From contig QFWS01000005.1 in assembly GCA_003144015.1 (NCBI GenBank), forward strand, positions 1 through 64,000: a DNA stretch of 64,000 bases, read 5' to 3'. Origin of the DNA: Flavobacteriaceae bacterium LYZ1037 (GTDB lineage: Bacteria; Bacteroidota; Bacteroidia; Flavobacteriales; Flavobacteriaceae). A model generated the notes under the pieces. That model was not told where the DNA came from. It was given only the letters and a program-made list of their open reading frames with translations, and made no database searches. A program made the translations under genes and the position numbers. Every line of letters starts with the position of its first letter. Position 1 is the first letter of the stretch. Shown here one piece after another: positions 33,578-42,407 of the stretch.

Positions 33578-35137
33578 TTAGTTTTCAGCTGGTCTGCCGT
33601 GGACTTCTTCAAAAACTTCATCGAAATTGCTACGTAAATACGCTCTGAGTTTCATTCGGTAATCATTTTTTAGCCATTCCACAAAATTAAAGGTACTCTT
33701 ACTAATGCATTTGGTATAACGATGGATTCTGTAATCAATATCATCGCCTAGTTTTTTTGCTAGATCTAAAGCATCATACAAATCTTCACTGTTCTCAATA
33801 CATATTTTTGCATGGTGTTCTATAGAGCGTTCTAATACAACTTTTGAAGATTCCCCGTTTCTAACAGCATCAATATAGGTTTCTTTAATGTTGAAATACA
33901 CCACATCCGAGTTAGAAAATTCAGCTCTTAACTCGTCTGGCATTTCGTATCTAAAATTATCTTCTAAATCTTCATCACTTAAGATATTATCTAAATAAAA
34001 ATTAGGAGATTTAAAAATACGTTGCCAGTCTAAATCAGCTCCCCAAGGTCCAAATCGGTGTAAATTATTCCCTAAATCGATAACCGTAAAAGTATTTTTA
34101 TTATGAAGAATACGAGAGCCACGACCAATCATCTGGTAATATAATGTCAAGGATTTTGTTGCTCTGTTTAGAATAATGGCATCCACAGTTGGCTCATCGA
34201 AACCAGTGGTTAAAATACTTACAGAAGTAAGAATAGCGTCTGGAGTATCTCTAAACCATTTAAGTATTTTTCTTCTTTCTTTTTTGGTGTTGGTATTATC
34301 TAAATGTGCCACAGGATATCCTGCACTACGAAAGGTATCGTACACATGTAAAGAGGTATTAATACCGTTATTAAAAATTAGGGTTTTCTTGCCTTTACAA
34401 CGCTCTTCATACGCTTGCATGAGCTTGGTAAGCATGTCATGATTGGTGTATAAATCTTCAGAAGATTTTACGGTATAATCTCCATTAGCACCAACAATTA
34501 AAGACGTTAATCCTACATTATATGAAAAAATATCTGCTTGAGATAAGAATTCATTCTTTATTAAAGACTCGATGGTTTCACCTACAATAAGTTCATCGTA
34601 ATTATCTTTCATTGGAAGCTTGATATTCGAACTTAATGGTGTTGCAGTAACTCCTAAAATGAAAGATTTTTCGAAATATTTAAATAATTTAGTAAATGAA
34701 TTGTAATGAGCTTCATCGATAATGACTAGGCCAATATCGGAAATATCCAGTTTATCTTCTTGTAAACGATTGTTTAAAGTTTCCACCATAGCCACAAAAC
34801 AGCTGTATTGAGCTTGGTCGTCTAAATTGGCTTTGCTACTTACTACTTTATTATCTACACCAAATTCTTCAAGCATGGTCGATGTTTGTCGGCACAACTC
34901 AATTCGGTGAGTCATCACTAACACCTTTTTCTTATGGTGTTTTAAATACTGTCTAACTATTTCAGAAAAAATAACAGTTTTTCCTCCACCAGTAGGCAAT
35001 TGGTATAGTAAATGGTAATCTTCTGGAGCCTCTTCAAAGCATTTAAAAATTTTATCAATCGCTCCTTTTTGGTAGCTATATAGGTTTTTCCCTACTTGTC
35101 TGTCTTCTAATTCTAAAGATGTAACTGTCTTGCTCAT
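33578..35137 (-). CDS. DEAD/DEAH-box (superfamily 2) helicase
   Basis: 519 residues from ATG 35137. A TTG at 35155 lies within the -7 box and so cannot be the start. Motifs in order: Walker A LPTGGGKT, motif II DEAH in VIIDEAH, TATP in GVTATPL, motif V TTGFDEPT, and motif VI QMIGRGSR. The C-terminal 150 residues are specific to this branch. It is a nucleic-acid translocase or helicase of the RecQ-like/type I restriction helicase clan; no nuclease or methylase gene is next to it, so a housekeeping role is likely. Confidence 0.88.
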   Translation of the reverse strand: MSKTVTSLELEDRQVGKNLYSYQKGAIDKIFKCFEEAPEDYHLLYQLPTGGGKTVIFSEIVRQYLKHHKKKVLVMTHRIELCRQTSTMLEEFGVDNKVVSSKANLDDQAQYSCFVAMVETLNNRLQEDKLDISDIGLVIIDEAHYNSFTKLFKYFEKSFILGVTATPLSSNIKLPMKDNYDELIVGETIESLIKNEFLSQADIFSYNVGLTSLIVGANGDYTVKSSEDLYTNHDMLTKLMQAYEERCKGKKTLIFNNGINTSLHVYDTFRSAGYPVAHLDNTNTKKERRKILKWFRDTPDAILTSVSILTTGFDEPTVDAIILNRATKSLTLYYQMIGRGSRILHNKNTFTVIDLGNNLHRFGPWGADLDWQRIFKSPNFYLDNILSDEDLEDNFRYEMPDELRAEFSNSDVVYFNIKETYIDAVRNGESSKVVLERSIEHHAKICIENSEDLYDALDLAKKLGDDIDYRIHRYTKCISKSTFNFVEWLKNDYRMKLRAYLRSNFDEVFEEVHGRPAEN

Positions 35138-35152
35138 AAAATTTGTAATGTG

Positions 35153-35160
35153 CAAAAATA
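35153..35160 (-). promoter_or_regulatory. Bacteroidota -7 box of the helicase gene
   Basis: On the minus strand TATTTTTG is an exact TAnnTTTG match, 15 bases before ATG 35137. Confidence 0.5.
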
Positions 35161-35288
35161 AGGTCTTTTCTTAGTTTTTATAGCTTTATAGTGAATAAAA
35201 TTCTTAAGTTTTTTTAACATTTGTAGTTAATAAGATTCAAGAATCATTTCCTTTAAAATTTTAAAACACTTTCTTATTTTGTTATATT

Positions 35289-35870
35289 ATGGATCTTTCT
35301 AAAAAACAGACACATTTTAAGCTTTATAAACCTTATGGTTATTTGAGTCAATTTGTTAATAATCAAAACAAAAGGCGTAACAAAAAACTACTTGGTGCTC
35401 TCAATGATTTTCCTGAAAACCTGATGGCTATTGGTCGATTGGATGAAAAATCTGAAGGGTTGTTGCTGTTAACTACCGATGGGAAAGCAAGTGATTACAT
35501 AAGAAGCTCTAATATTGAAAAAGAATATTATGTGATGGTTGATGGCATAATGCATTCTGAAACAATTGAAACACTAAAACATGGTGTCGTTATTTCTGTT
35601 CAAGGAAAACCTTACCGAACGAAGCCTTGCAAGGCTTTTCTATTAATTTCTGCTCCCGATGTACCAGAACGTTTTGTAAGAGATATCAAACATGGACCAA
35701 CCTCTTGGTTGTCTATAACTTTAACAGAAGGTAAATTTAGACAAGTTAGAAAAATGACTGCTGCTGTTGGATTTCCTACACTAAGATTGGTTCGTGTAAG
35801 AATAGGAGAATTTAAGATTGGACAAATGCAACCAGGGAATTTTGAGCAAATAGATATTATTCCTTTATAA
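35289..35870 (+). CDS. rluE: 23S rRNA pseudouridine synthase, RluE type
   Basis: 193 residues. The catalytic motif is GRLDEKSEGLLLLTTDG with Asp52, and KEYYVMVDG and LTEGKFRQVRKM are the further conserved segments of the RsuA/RluB/E/F group. It lacks the S4 RNA-binding domain, which fits RluE (position 2457 of 23S rRNA in E. coli). The last 14 bases overlap the convergent gene. Confidence 0.9.
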   Translation: MDLSKKQTHFKLYKPYGYLSQFVNNQNKRRNKKLLGALNDFPENLMAIGRLDEKSEGLLLLTTDGKASDYIRSSNIEKEYYVMVDGIMHSETIETLKHGVVISVQGKPYRTKPCKAFLLISAPDVPERFVRDIKHGPTSWLSITLTEGKFRQVRKMTAAVGFPTLRLVRVRIGEFKIGQMQPGNFEQIDIIPL

Positions 35871-36546
35871 CGATAAGTGTTGCTTTAACACCAGTTGCTA
35901 AATTCCAAATACCAGTTGCAATAATGTTTCCTGTACTATCCAATATTTGAAGTTCGGCTGTATTTGGTCCCGAATCTCCTTGGTTTAAAGCTTGAAAATC
36001 GATTTTATTAAACCCTTCTACAAGATCTAATTGAAATCCATTAAATGAAGATTGTAATAAGGCGTTTGGCATAACCACTTCATCATTCACAAATATGCGA
36101 ACACGATCTCCATCTGGATACATATGGTCTCGATAAATAACATTGACTTTTGAAACACCTGTTTTAAAATCTCCTAGATATTGATTGGTCGTGCTTCCGT
36201 TTTCTCTAGAACCAACTTCTTCTTTTGCATATCCAGTATGTCTTTTTAATTGTTTTGTATATAATTCGGCTGGATTACCAAATTCTTCCGATTGAAACAT
36301 GGAGAATTCTTTCTCATTAGAATTGGAAAGTGGATTTTGCTTTGGTACAGATAATCCATTAATTTTATCGGAATCTGAATTACCTAATCCGTTATTTTCT
36401 ATCGGCTTGGACTCTAGAAGTGTATTACTCTCACTTCCCTCCTTGCTCTCTTTTGCTGGAATTGCTGTCGATTCATTTCTATTATCTATTTGAGAATAAA
36501 TAGATAATGAAAATATACAAAAGAAAATGAGGCAAACATTTTTCAT
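35857..36546 (-). CDS. Secreted protein of unknown function
   Basis: 229 residues. A signal peptide (about 1-19, ending SIYSQ) is followed by a low-complexity Glu/Ser/Asn stretch (20-90) and a compact beta-rich domain (about 105-229) with GDFKTGVSKVNVIYRDH and LVEGFNKIDFQALNQGDSGPN. The last part looks like an immunoglobulin-like or jelly-roll beta sandwich. I do not recognise the family. It converges on RluE with a 14-base overlap, and the micropeptide array lies behind its start. Confidence 0.75.
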   Translation of the reverse strand: MKNVCLIFFCIFSLSIYSQIDNRNESTAIPAKESKEGSESNTLLESKPIENNGLGNSDSDKINGLSVPKQNPLSNSNEKEFSMFQSEEFGNPAELYTKQLKRHTGYAKEEVGSRENGSTTNQYLGDFKTGVSKVNVIYRDHMYPDGDRVRIFVNDEVVMPNALLQSSFNGFQLDLVEGFNKIDFQALNQGDSGPNTAELQILDSTGNIIATGIWNLATGVKATLIVIKE

Positions 36547-36742
36547 AACACGTATTAGTTTATATAACGAATTTTAAGACCAAAAGGTATGAGACAAAAA
36601 TCGTTCCTAAATAAAACATATCCAATTTTTTATCAAAATTTTAATTTTTCAAACTTAAGCAATCCTATTAAACATTATCCCTACTCTTTGTTAATGTGTT
36701 AAATAATGTTAAAATACTATTATGTTATACATGGTACTGTAA

Positions 36743-36756
36743 CAATTTTAAAATTG
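36743..36756. promoter_or_regulatory. 14-base perfect palindrome before the micropeptide genes
   Basis: CAATTTTAAAATTG is a perfect palindrome 44 bases before the first 28-codon ORF. It contains TAAAATTG, one base off the -7 consensus. It may be an operator. The 253-base gap 36547-36799 shows nothing else clear. Confidence 0.35.
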
Positions 36757-36799
36757 TATCGTCTATATAGTATCAATCAAACTTAAAAAACATAAAATC

Positions 36800-36886
36800 A
36801 TGAGAACATTAAACAGTAATCAAGTATCAGAAAGAGTTATTACAAGTAAGGGATTTACTTGGAACAGTAAAAGAAGATTTAGATAA
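36800..36886 (+). CDS. Micropeptide MRT, copy 1 (28 residues)
   Basis: ATG 36800 opens 28 codons ending in TAA: MRTLNSNQVSERV, then ITSKGFTWNSKRRFR. It is basic at the C-terminus, has one Trp and no signal or membrane helix. Compared with copy 2, seven codons differ and six of the changes are silent, which is the pattern expected of a translated and selected peptide. The family is unknown to me. First of three tandem copies. Confidence 0.65.
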   Translation: MRTLNSNQVSERVITSKGFTWNSKRRFR

Positions 36887-36930
36887 TAGTATCTAAACAT
36901 CATACATCAATCAAAAAAAACTTAGAAATT

Positions 36931-37017
36931 ATGAGAACATTAAACAGTAATCAAGTATCGGAAAGAGTAAACACAAGTAAAGGTTTTACTTGGAATAGCA
37001 AAAGAAGATTTAGATAA
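36931..37017 (+). CDS. Micropeptide MRT, copy 2 (28 residues)
   Basis: ATG 36931: MRTLNSNQVSERV, then NTSKGFTWNSKRRFR. Identical to copy 1 except Ile14 is Asn here, while six further codons differ silently. The leader ends AACTTAGAAATT before ATG. Not recognised as any named family. Confidence 0.65.
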   Translation: MRTLNSNQVSERVNTSKGFTWNSKRRFR

Positions 37018-37054
37018 TCTAAACATTAGTCATCAATCAAAAAACTTAGAAATT

Positions 37055-37141
37055 ATGAGAACTTTAGACAGCAATCAAATATCGCATAAACCTAATACAA
37101 GTAAAAGTTATACTTGGAATAGTAAAAGAAGATGTAGATAA
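37055..37141 (+). CDS. Micropeptide MRT, copy 3 (28 residues)
   Basis: ATG 37055: MRTLDSNQISHKP, then NTSKSYTWNSKRRCR. More diverged than copies 1 and 2, but the length, MRTL-SNQ start, NTSK, TWNSKRR block and C-terminal Arg are kept, so the invariant residues are probably the functional ones. A Cys replaces Phe near the end. Confidence 0.65.
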   Translation: MRTLDSNQISHKPNTSKSYTWNSKRRCR

Positions 37142-37229
37142 GGTATAGAACGAATCATTCTTATTCCTTTATTAAAGACCCTAAAAGCTTAAAATGCTTT
37201 AGAAACCAAACCAATTAAAAACAATCAAA

Positions 37230-37361
37230 ATGAAAGCAGTTATTAAAATTTCCAGAGATTCTTACGAGAAAGTAAAACATCTTTCAGTTAATAAACTCGT
37301 CAAGAGATTTAATAACTCTGACGATGAACTTTGGACAGGCATTAAGCGTTTTGCGCATTAA
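37230..37361 (+). CDS. Small ORF after the micropeptide array (43 residues)
   Basis: ATG 37230 opens 43 codons: MKAVIKISRDSYEKVKHLSV, then NKLVKRFNNSDDELWTGIKR and FAH. The composition is helical and basic, and the sequence before the ATG (ACAATCAAA) resembles other leaders in this window. It lies 88 bases behind copy 3 and ends 19 bases before the terminator, so it may belong to the same transcript. No family recognised; shorter than the usual limit, so coding is plausible rather than certain. Confidence 0.5.
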   Translation: MKAVIKISRDSYEKVKHLSVNKLVKRFNNSDDELWTGIKRFAH

Positions 37362-37380
37362 AAAATGAATTAGTCTTTAA

Positions 37381-37412
37381 AAAAGTCAGCATTAACATGC
37401 TGGCTTTTTTTT
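37381..37412. terminator. Bidirectional terminator after the micropeptide cluster
   Basis: GTCAGCA and TGCTGGC pair (one G-U) around TTAACA with an A-run before and a T-run after. It ends the micropeptide transcript and also serves the convergent 3D-domain gene, whose stop it touches. Confidence 0.8.
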
Positions 37413-37842
37413 ATTTATCTTCTTCAAACTTTGCAACTTCTTCTTCTTCAATCACTCCATAAAGAATGTTTATTTTTTTCCTTCCCCAGTCCTTTGCAGC
37501 TTGAACATCAACTCCCATATAGATATCTATTTTATTTTTCCAACGAGAATGCATTTTGTCCTTCACCAAATAGATCTCTTTAAAACCTTCAATTTTAACA
37601 GGTGTATTATGTGTTAATCCTAAACCAAGTAAATCTCTAGAAACAGCAATGTATTTTAACCCTGGATATAAACTATCACCAAAAGCTGTAATATGTGGAT
37701 TATCATTGGTTTGATAGGATAACGAATTATAAGCAGTAGCCGTCACCTTAAGGGGCTTCCATGTATATGGATCTTTCGTTTTTTCTGTGCAAGTCGTAAT
37801 TAAGAGAAACGCTGATATTGCTAGAGATATTTTTATATACAT
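37411..37842 (-). CDS. Lipoprotein with 3D (MltA-like double-psi) domain
   Basis: 143 residues. Signal peptide and lipobox ITTC (Cys18). The rest is a 3D domain as in MltA and RlpA-related proteins: VTATAYNSLSYQ, AVSRDLLGLG, VYIGV-like segments and KIDIYMGVDVQAAKDWGRKK, with Asp residues in the order expected for the catalytic or binding groove. Such proteins bind or cut peptidoglycan glycan strands. Outer membrane-anchored. Confidence 0.82.
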   Translation of the reverse strand: MYIKISLAISAFLLITTCTEKTKDPYTWKPLKVTATAYNSLSYQTNDNPHITAFGDSLYPGLKYIAVSRDLLGLGLTHNTPVKIEGFKEIYLVKDKMHSRWKNKIDIYMGVDVQAAKDWGRKKINILYGVIEEEEVAKFEEDK

Positions 37843-37939
37843 TTTTTTTAACCTATGAATAAATATACAATTTTTAAAGAGATATAAAACCTGTCTTACT
37901 TTTTTGTAACTTCACATCATAAACCAACGTAACAAACAT

Positions 37940-39253
37940 ATGAAAACCAACGTATTAATTTTATTTACTCTATTAGCATGCTTTTCTTGTAAAAAAGATG
38001 TCAAACAAACTGAAAATTCAACAGTAAACAATGACTCACTAGCCTTAGTTGAAAGGGCAAAAGCCATACATGAAAGAGTTATTACACTCGATACACATGA
38101 TGATATTGATATAAATAATTTCACCGATTCACTTAACTATACTCAAGAATTAACATCGCAAGTAACCTTGCCTAAAATGAAAGCAGGTGGCCTAGATGTT
38201 GCTTGGTTTATTGTCTATACAGGACAAGATACCTTAACGGATGAAGGTTATAAAATGGCTTATGAAAATGCCATGTCTAAGTTTGATGCCATTCATAAAT
38301 TAGTTGAAGATATTGCACCAGATCAAATAGAACTTGCAGTAACATCAGACGATGTGAGACGCATCCATGCTTCTGGAAAAAAAATAGCCATGATAGGTGT
38401 TGAAAATGGTTATCCAATTGGATTAGATATAAAAAATGTAGAAAAATTCTATAATCTAGGAGCTCGATATTTATCATTAGCTCATAATGGTCATAGTCAG
38501 TTAAGCGATAGTCATACTGGTGAAGCAGAAGGCGTTTGGCTAAATAAAGGGCTAAGCGACTTAGGCAAAGAAGTGATTGTTGAAATGAACCGTTTAGGTA
38601 TGATGGTAGATGTGTCTCACCCTTCTAAAGAAGCTATGAAACAAATGATAGAACTTAGTAAAGCTCCAATAATAGCGTCACATTCGGCTGCAAGAGCATT
38701 GAGTGATGAAAGTAGAAATCTGGATGACGAACAATTGCAATGGTTGAAGGATAATGGTGGTGTCGTGCAAGTTGTTGCTTTAGACGATTACTTAAATATT
38801 AATAAAATGAACATAAGAAATGCTAAAATACTTAGCATTCAAAAACAAGTAGCAGATTCCTTAGGTGTTAAATGGTATACATCTAAAGAAGAAGTTATGG
38901 CTTTAGAACCAAAAGAACAAGAAACCTTTTTTGGATATTATAAAAAAGTATTAGACTTAGGAAATGCTAAAGCCAATAAAATTGAAGGCTTCCCTCCTAA
39001 CGTGAATGTTTCAGATTTGGTAGATCATATCGATTATATCGTTGAAAAGATTGGTATTGATCATGTTGGTATTAGTAGCGATTTTGATGGTGGTGGTGGT
39101 ATTGAAGGTTGGAATAACGCTTCTGAAACCTTTAACGTAACATTAGAACTGGTAAAACGTGGTTATACCGAAGAACAGATTGGCATGATCTGGAGTGGGA
39201 ATTTATTACGTGTCTTGGATGACGTACAAGCTTATGCCGATTCTTTAAAATAA
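37940..39253 (+). CDS. Membrane dipeptidase, M19 (renal dipeptidase) family
   Basis: 437 residues. Lipobox CFSC near residue 17. The metal-binding set of M19 is present: LDTHDDID (HxD), VENG (bridging Glu), SLAHNGHSQLSDSHTG, VSHPSKEAM and IASHSAARALSDESRNLDD, and HVGISSDFDGGGG near the end. It would cleave dipeptides (including D-amino acid or beta-lactam-related ones) in the periplasm with two zinc ions. A bidirectional terminator follows. Confidence 0.9.
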   Translation: MKTNVLILFTLLACFSCKKDVKQTENSTVNNDSLALVERAKAIHERVITLDTHDDIDINNFTDSLNYTQELTSQVTLPKMKAGGLDVAWFIVYTGQDTLTDEGYKMAYENAMSKFDAIHKLVEDIAPDQIELAVTSDDVRRIHASGKKIAMIGVENGYPIGLDIKNVEKFYNLGARYLSLAHNGHSQLSDSHTGEAEGVWLNKGLSDLGKEVIVEMNRLGMMVDVSHPSKEAMKQMIELSKAPIIASHSAARALSDESRNLDDEQLQWLKDNGGVVQVVALDDYLNINKMNIRNAKILSIQKQVADSLGVKWYTSKEEVMALEPKEQETFFGYYKKVLDLGNAKANKIEGFPPNVNVSDLVDHIDYIVEKIGIDHVGISSDFDGGGGIEGWNNASETFNVTLELVKRGYTEEQIGMIWSGNLLRVLDDVQAYADSLK

Positions 39254-39272
39254 ATGTATAGATAATTTAATT

Positions 39273-39302
39273 AAAAAAGAGAGCCAACAGGCTCTCTTTT
39301 TA
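39273..39302. terminator. Bidirectional terminator between M19 dipeptidase and E1 fusion gene
   Basis: AAAAGAGAGCC and GGCTCTCTTTT are perfect inverted arms around AACA, with flanking A and T runs. Confidence 0.85.
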
Positions 39303-39320
39303 GTTTTTATAAGACATTTT

Positions 39321-41327
39321 TTAATATGCTAATAATGTTTTCAAAGCTGCTTCAAACTTCCCTTTAGCCAAATACTGGTCTTCCAATTGATTGATAAATG
39401 GAATTGGAGTGTCCATACTCGCTACACGTTTTACAGGAGCATCTAAAGCTTCGAAACAATGTTCCATAATCATGGATGAAATATCAGAAGCAATACCTCC
39501 AAACAAAGAGTCTTCTTGTAAAATAATAGCACGACTTGTTTTCCTAACCGAAGCATAGATAGCTTCAGTATCTAAAGGTTGTAATGTTCTTAAATCAATT
39601 AAATCTGCTTGAATGTCTGGGTTTTTCTCTAAAGTTTCTAAAGCCCAATGGACTCCTGCACCATAAGTAATAATGGTTACTTGATTACCTTCTTTTATAA
39701 GCGAAGCTTTTCCGAAAGGTAAGGTAAAATAGTCTGTTGGCACTTCTTGTCTAATACTTCTATACAAAGCTTTATGTTCGAAAAACAACACGGGGTTTGG
39801 ATCGTTAATGGCTGTTGCTAATAAGCCTTTGGCATCTGCTGGAAAAGCAGGATAAACCACTTTTAATCCTGGCGTTTTTGTAAACCAAGCTTCGTTGGTT
39901 TGCGAATGAAAAGGTCCTGCAGCAACTCCAGCGCCACAAGGCATTCTAACCACAACATCTGCTTCTTGGTTCCATCTATAATGAGATTTTGCTAAATAAT
40001 TAACAACAGGATTAAAACCTGAAGTCACAAAATCTGCAAATTGCATCTCTACTACAGACTTCATACCAGCAATCGATAAGCCCATACCGGTTTCAACAAT
40101 AGCAGATTCGCAAATAGGTGTATTTCTCACTCTATCTTTTCCAAATTGCTCTACAAAACCATCTGTTATTTTAAAAACGCCTCCATATTCTGCAACATCC
40201 TGACCCATAATTACAAGGTGGTTATGTTGCTCCATGGATTGTTTTAAACCTTCAGAAATAGCATCAATTAAACGCAACTCTTTAGTTTCTGAATTTCCTA
40301 TAACCTCCTTATATTCAAAAGGTTTGTATATGTCAACTAACTCTTCACTTTCATTAGCTACAATAGCATCTTCATCGAAAGCCATTTGAAGATGTTCGTT
40401 AATTTCATTAATAATTTCTTCTCTAAAAGATGCTTCTTGTGATTCATTTAAAACCCCTTCCTCTTTAAGATAGGTTTGAAAATTATCAAGAGGATCTTTT
40501 TTAGCCCAAGCATCCATTAAATCTTGTGGTACATACTTGGTGCCACTTGCCTCTTCATGTCCACGCATTCTAAAGGTTTTAAATTCTAATAACACAGGAC
40601 GTGGGTTTTTCCTAATGCTTTCAGCCAGGTCTTTTACTTTAGTATAGACTTCAAGAATGTTATTACCGTCAATAATATGAGATTCCATACCGTAACCCAA
40701 AGCTCGGTCTGCAATGTCTTTACAATTGTATTGCTCGTTGGTTGGTGTTGATAAACCATAACCGTTATTTTCAACACAAAACATCACTGGTAATTGCCAG
40801 ACTGAAGCTACGTTTAAAGCTTCATGAAAATCTCCTTCACTTGTACCTCCTTCTCCTGTAAATACGGCAGTTACTTGATTTTTGTTTTGTAATTTACTAG
40901 CCAAAGCAATGCCATCAGCAACTCCTAATTGTGGCCCTAAATGCGAAATCATACCCACAATTTTGAACTCTTGAGTACCAAAGTGAAACGATCTGTCTCG
41001 ACCCTTAGTAAAGCCATTGGCTTTTCCTTGCCATTGACTGAATAAACGATATAATGGAATTTCTCTAGTTGTAAAAACACCTAAGTTTCTATGCATTGGC
41101 AAAATATATTCCTCTTTTTGCAAAGACATAGTAACACCAACAGAAATAGCTTCTTGACCAATGCCAGAAAACCATTTAGACACTTTTCCTTGACGTAAAA
41201 GAATGAGCATTTTTTCCTCGATCAATCGAGGCTTTAGCATGTTTTTATATAACTCTAGTAATTCTGTAGAATCTAGATTTGTTTTATTGTATTGTATTTC
41301 AGTAGGTATAGCCACGTGCGTACTCAT
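39321..41327 (-). CDS. Branched-chain 2-oxoacid dehydrogenase E1, fused alpha and beta subunits
   Basis: 668 residues. Residues about 20-325 are the alpha part with the thiamine diphosphate motif (FTGEGGTSEGDFHEALN...ENNGYGLSTP) and the phosphorylation-loop-type FRMRGHEEASGTKY. Residues about 345-668 are the beta part, starting RLIDAISEGLKQSM and including MGQDVAEYGGVF and RVRNTPICESAIVETG. This fused form is common in Bacteroidota. It decarboxylates branched-chain 2-oxoacids for the dehydrogenase complex. The E2 and E3 genes are not in this window. A divergent promoter region separates it from the dioxygenase operon. Confidence 0.92.
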   Translation of the reverse strand: MSTHVAIPTEIQYNKTNLDSTELLELYKNMLKPRLIEEKMLILLRQGKVSKWFSGIGQEAISVGVTMSLQKEEYILPMHRNLGVFTTREIPLYRLFSQWQGKANGFTKGRDRSFHFGTQEFKIVGMISHLGPQLGVADGIALASKLQNKNQVTAVFTGEGGTSEGDFHEALNVASVWQLPVMFCVENNGYGLSTPTNEQYNCKDIADRALGYGMESHIIDGNNILEVYTKVKDLAESIRKNPRPVLLEFKTFRMRGHEEASGTKYVPQDLMDAWAKKDPLDNFQTYLKEEGVLNESQEASFREEIINEINEHLQMAFDEDAIVANESEELVDIYKPFEYKEVIGNSETKELRLIDAISEGLKQSMEQHNHLVIMGQDVAEYGGVFKITDGFVEQFGKDRVRNTPICESAIVETGMGLSIAGMKSVVEMQFADFVTSGFNPVVNYLAKSHYRWNQEADVVVRMPCGAGVAAGPFHSQTNEAWFTKTPGLKVVYPAFPADAKGLLATAINDPNPVLFFEHKALYRSIRQEVPTDYFTLPFGKASLIKEGNQVTIITYGAGVHWALETLEKNPDIQADLIDLRTLQPLDTEAIYASVRKTSRAIILQEDSLFGGIASDISSMIMEHCFEALDAPVKRVASMDTPIPFINQLEDQYLAKGKFEAALKTLLAY

Positions 41328-41340
41328 AAAAATTGTTTGT

Positions 41341-41348
41341 CAAATATA
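41341..41348 (-). promoter_or_regulatory. Bacteroidota -7 box of the E1 fusion gene
   Basis: Minus-strand TATATTTG, exact consensus, 13 bases before the start codon. It forms a divergent promoter pair with 41416-41423. Confidence 0.55.
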
Positions 41349-41415
41349 GTATAAATTGAGAATTTCAATTGAAATTCTTAAAATAATTAGTGTTCCAAAC
41401 TTTATAATGTTTTCG

Positions 41416-41423
41416 TACATTTG
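41416..41423 (+). promoter_or_regulatory. Bacteroidota -7 box of the dioxygenase operon
   Basis: TACATTTG, exact consensus, 27 bases before ATG 41451. TTCC about 23 bases upstream is a weak -33 candidate. Confidence 0.6.
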
Positions 41424-41450
41424 TAATACATTCTTATTAAAACAAATACC

Positions 41451-42401
41451 ATGAATAATATACCTAGCGTTAATTTAAAAGATTTTACTTCAGGAGATCC
41501 AGTTAGAAAACAAAAGTTTGTAGACGAAATTGGGAAAGCATACGAAGACATTGGATTTGTAGCATTAAAAGGTCATTTTTTAGATGATGCCTTAGTAGAC
41601 AACTTATATAGCGAAGTCAAAGAATTCTTTGCATTACCAGTTGAAACCAAACAGAAATATGAAATTGAAGGCATTGGCGGACAAAGAGGTTATATTTCTT
41701 TTGGAAAAGAAAGTGCAAAAGGTAAAAAAGAAGGGGATTTAAAAGAGTTCTGGCATTTTGGTCAGTTTGTTGAAAACAACCCAAAACTAGAGGCTGAATA
41801 TCCAAAAAACGTAGAAGTTAAAGAACTTCCAGAATTTAATAGAATAGGTAAAGAAACCTATAGAATGTTAGAAAAAACAGCCAAATATGTGCTTCGTGCT
41901 TTGGCGTTGCATTTAGGGTTGGAAGAAACGTATTTTGATAATTACATTCATAATGGAAATAGTATTTTAAGACCTATCCACTATCCTCCTATTTTTGAAG
42001 AACCAAAAAATGCCGTTCGTGCAGCAGCTCATGGAGACATCAATCTTATTACGTTGTTAATGGGTGCACAAGGACGTGGATTGCAAGTACAAAACAATCA
42101 AGGAGAATGGCTAGATGCCATTGCGGAACCAGACGAATTAATGATTAATGTTGGAGACATGCTTTCCAGACATACAAATAACAAACTAAAATCGACCATT
42201 CATCGTGTTATCAATCCGCCAAGAGAACTTTGGGGAACATCACGTTATTCTATTCCTTTCTTTATGCATCCTATAAGTGATATGAAATTAGATGTCTTAG
42301 ACAGTTGTATCGATGAAAACAACCCTAAGCAATTTGAAGATATTACTGCTGGTGAATTCTTAAATGAGCGTCTTATTGAGTTGGGACTTATTAAGAAATA
42401 G
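41451..42401 (+). CDS. 2-oxoglutarate/Fe(II) dioxygenase, isopenicillin N synthase-like
   Basis: 316 residues, the family length. The N-terminal DIOX_N part has DEIGKAYEDIGFVALKGH. Fe ligands are His194 and Asp196 in AAAHGDINLIT and His251 in STIHRVINP; the 2-oxoglutarate-binding RYSIPFF follows. It would oxidise a small molecule with O2. It heads a five-gene operon (6-base gap to the next gene). The substrate is unknown. Confidence 0.88.
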   Translation: MNNIPSVNLKDFTSGDPVRKQKFVDEIGKAYEDIGFVALKGHFLDDALVDNLYSEVKEFFALPVETKQKYEIEGIGGQRGYISFGKESAKGKKEGDLKEFWHFGQFVENNPKLEAEYPKNVEVKELPEFNRIGKETYRMLEKTAKYVLRALALHLGLEETYFDNYIHNGNSILRPIHYPPIFEEPKNAVRAAAHGDINLITLLMGAQGRGLQVQNNQGEWLDAIAEPDELMINVGDMLSRHTNNKLKSTIHRVINPPRELWGTSRYSIPFFMHPISDMKLDVLDSCIDENNPKQFEDITAGEFLNERLIELGLIKK

Positions 42402-42407
42402 ATTTTT

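Larger units (their letters stand above)
36800..37141 (+). repeat. Tandem array of three about 125-130-base units, each carrying a micropeptide gene
   Basis: The starts at 36800, 36931 and 37055 are 131 and 124 bases apart. The leaders before copies 2 and 3 also repeat (TCTAAACAT, then CATCAATCAAAAAA and ACTTAGAAATT before ATG). The coding and leader parts were duplicated together, by unequal crossover or slippage. Confidence 0.85.

Noticed and set aside
33578-35155. Longer helicase start at TTG 35155
   Set aside because: It falls inside the -7 box at 35153-35160; ATG 35137 follows.
36800-37141. CRISPR-like or simple noncoding tandem repeat
   Set aside because: The units are 124-131 bases and hold a conserved open frame with mostly silent changes; there are no short repeat/spacer alternations or cas genes.
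39321-41327. Two separate E1 subunits with a sequencing error between
   Set aside because: The fused alpha-beta form is one clean frame and is common in Bacteroidota.
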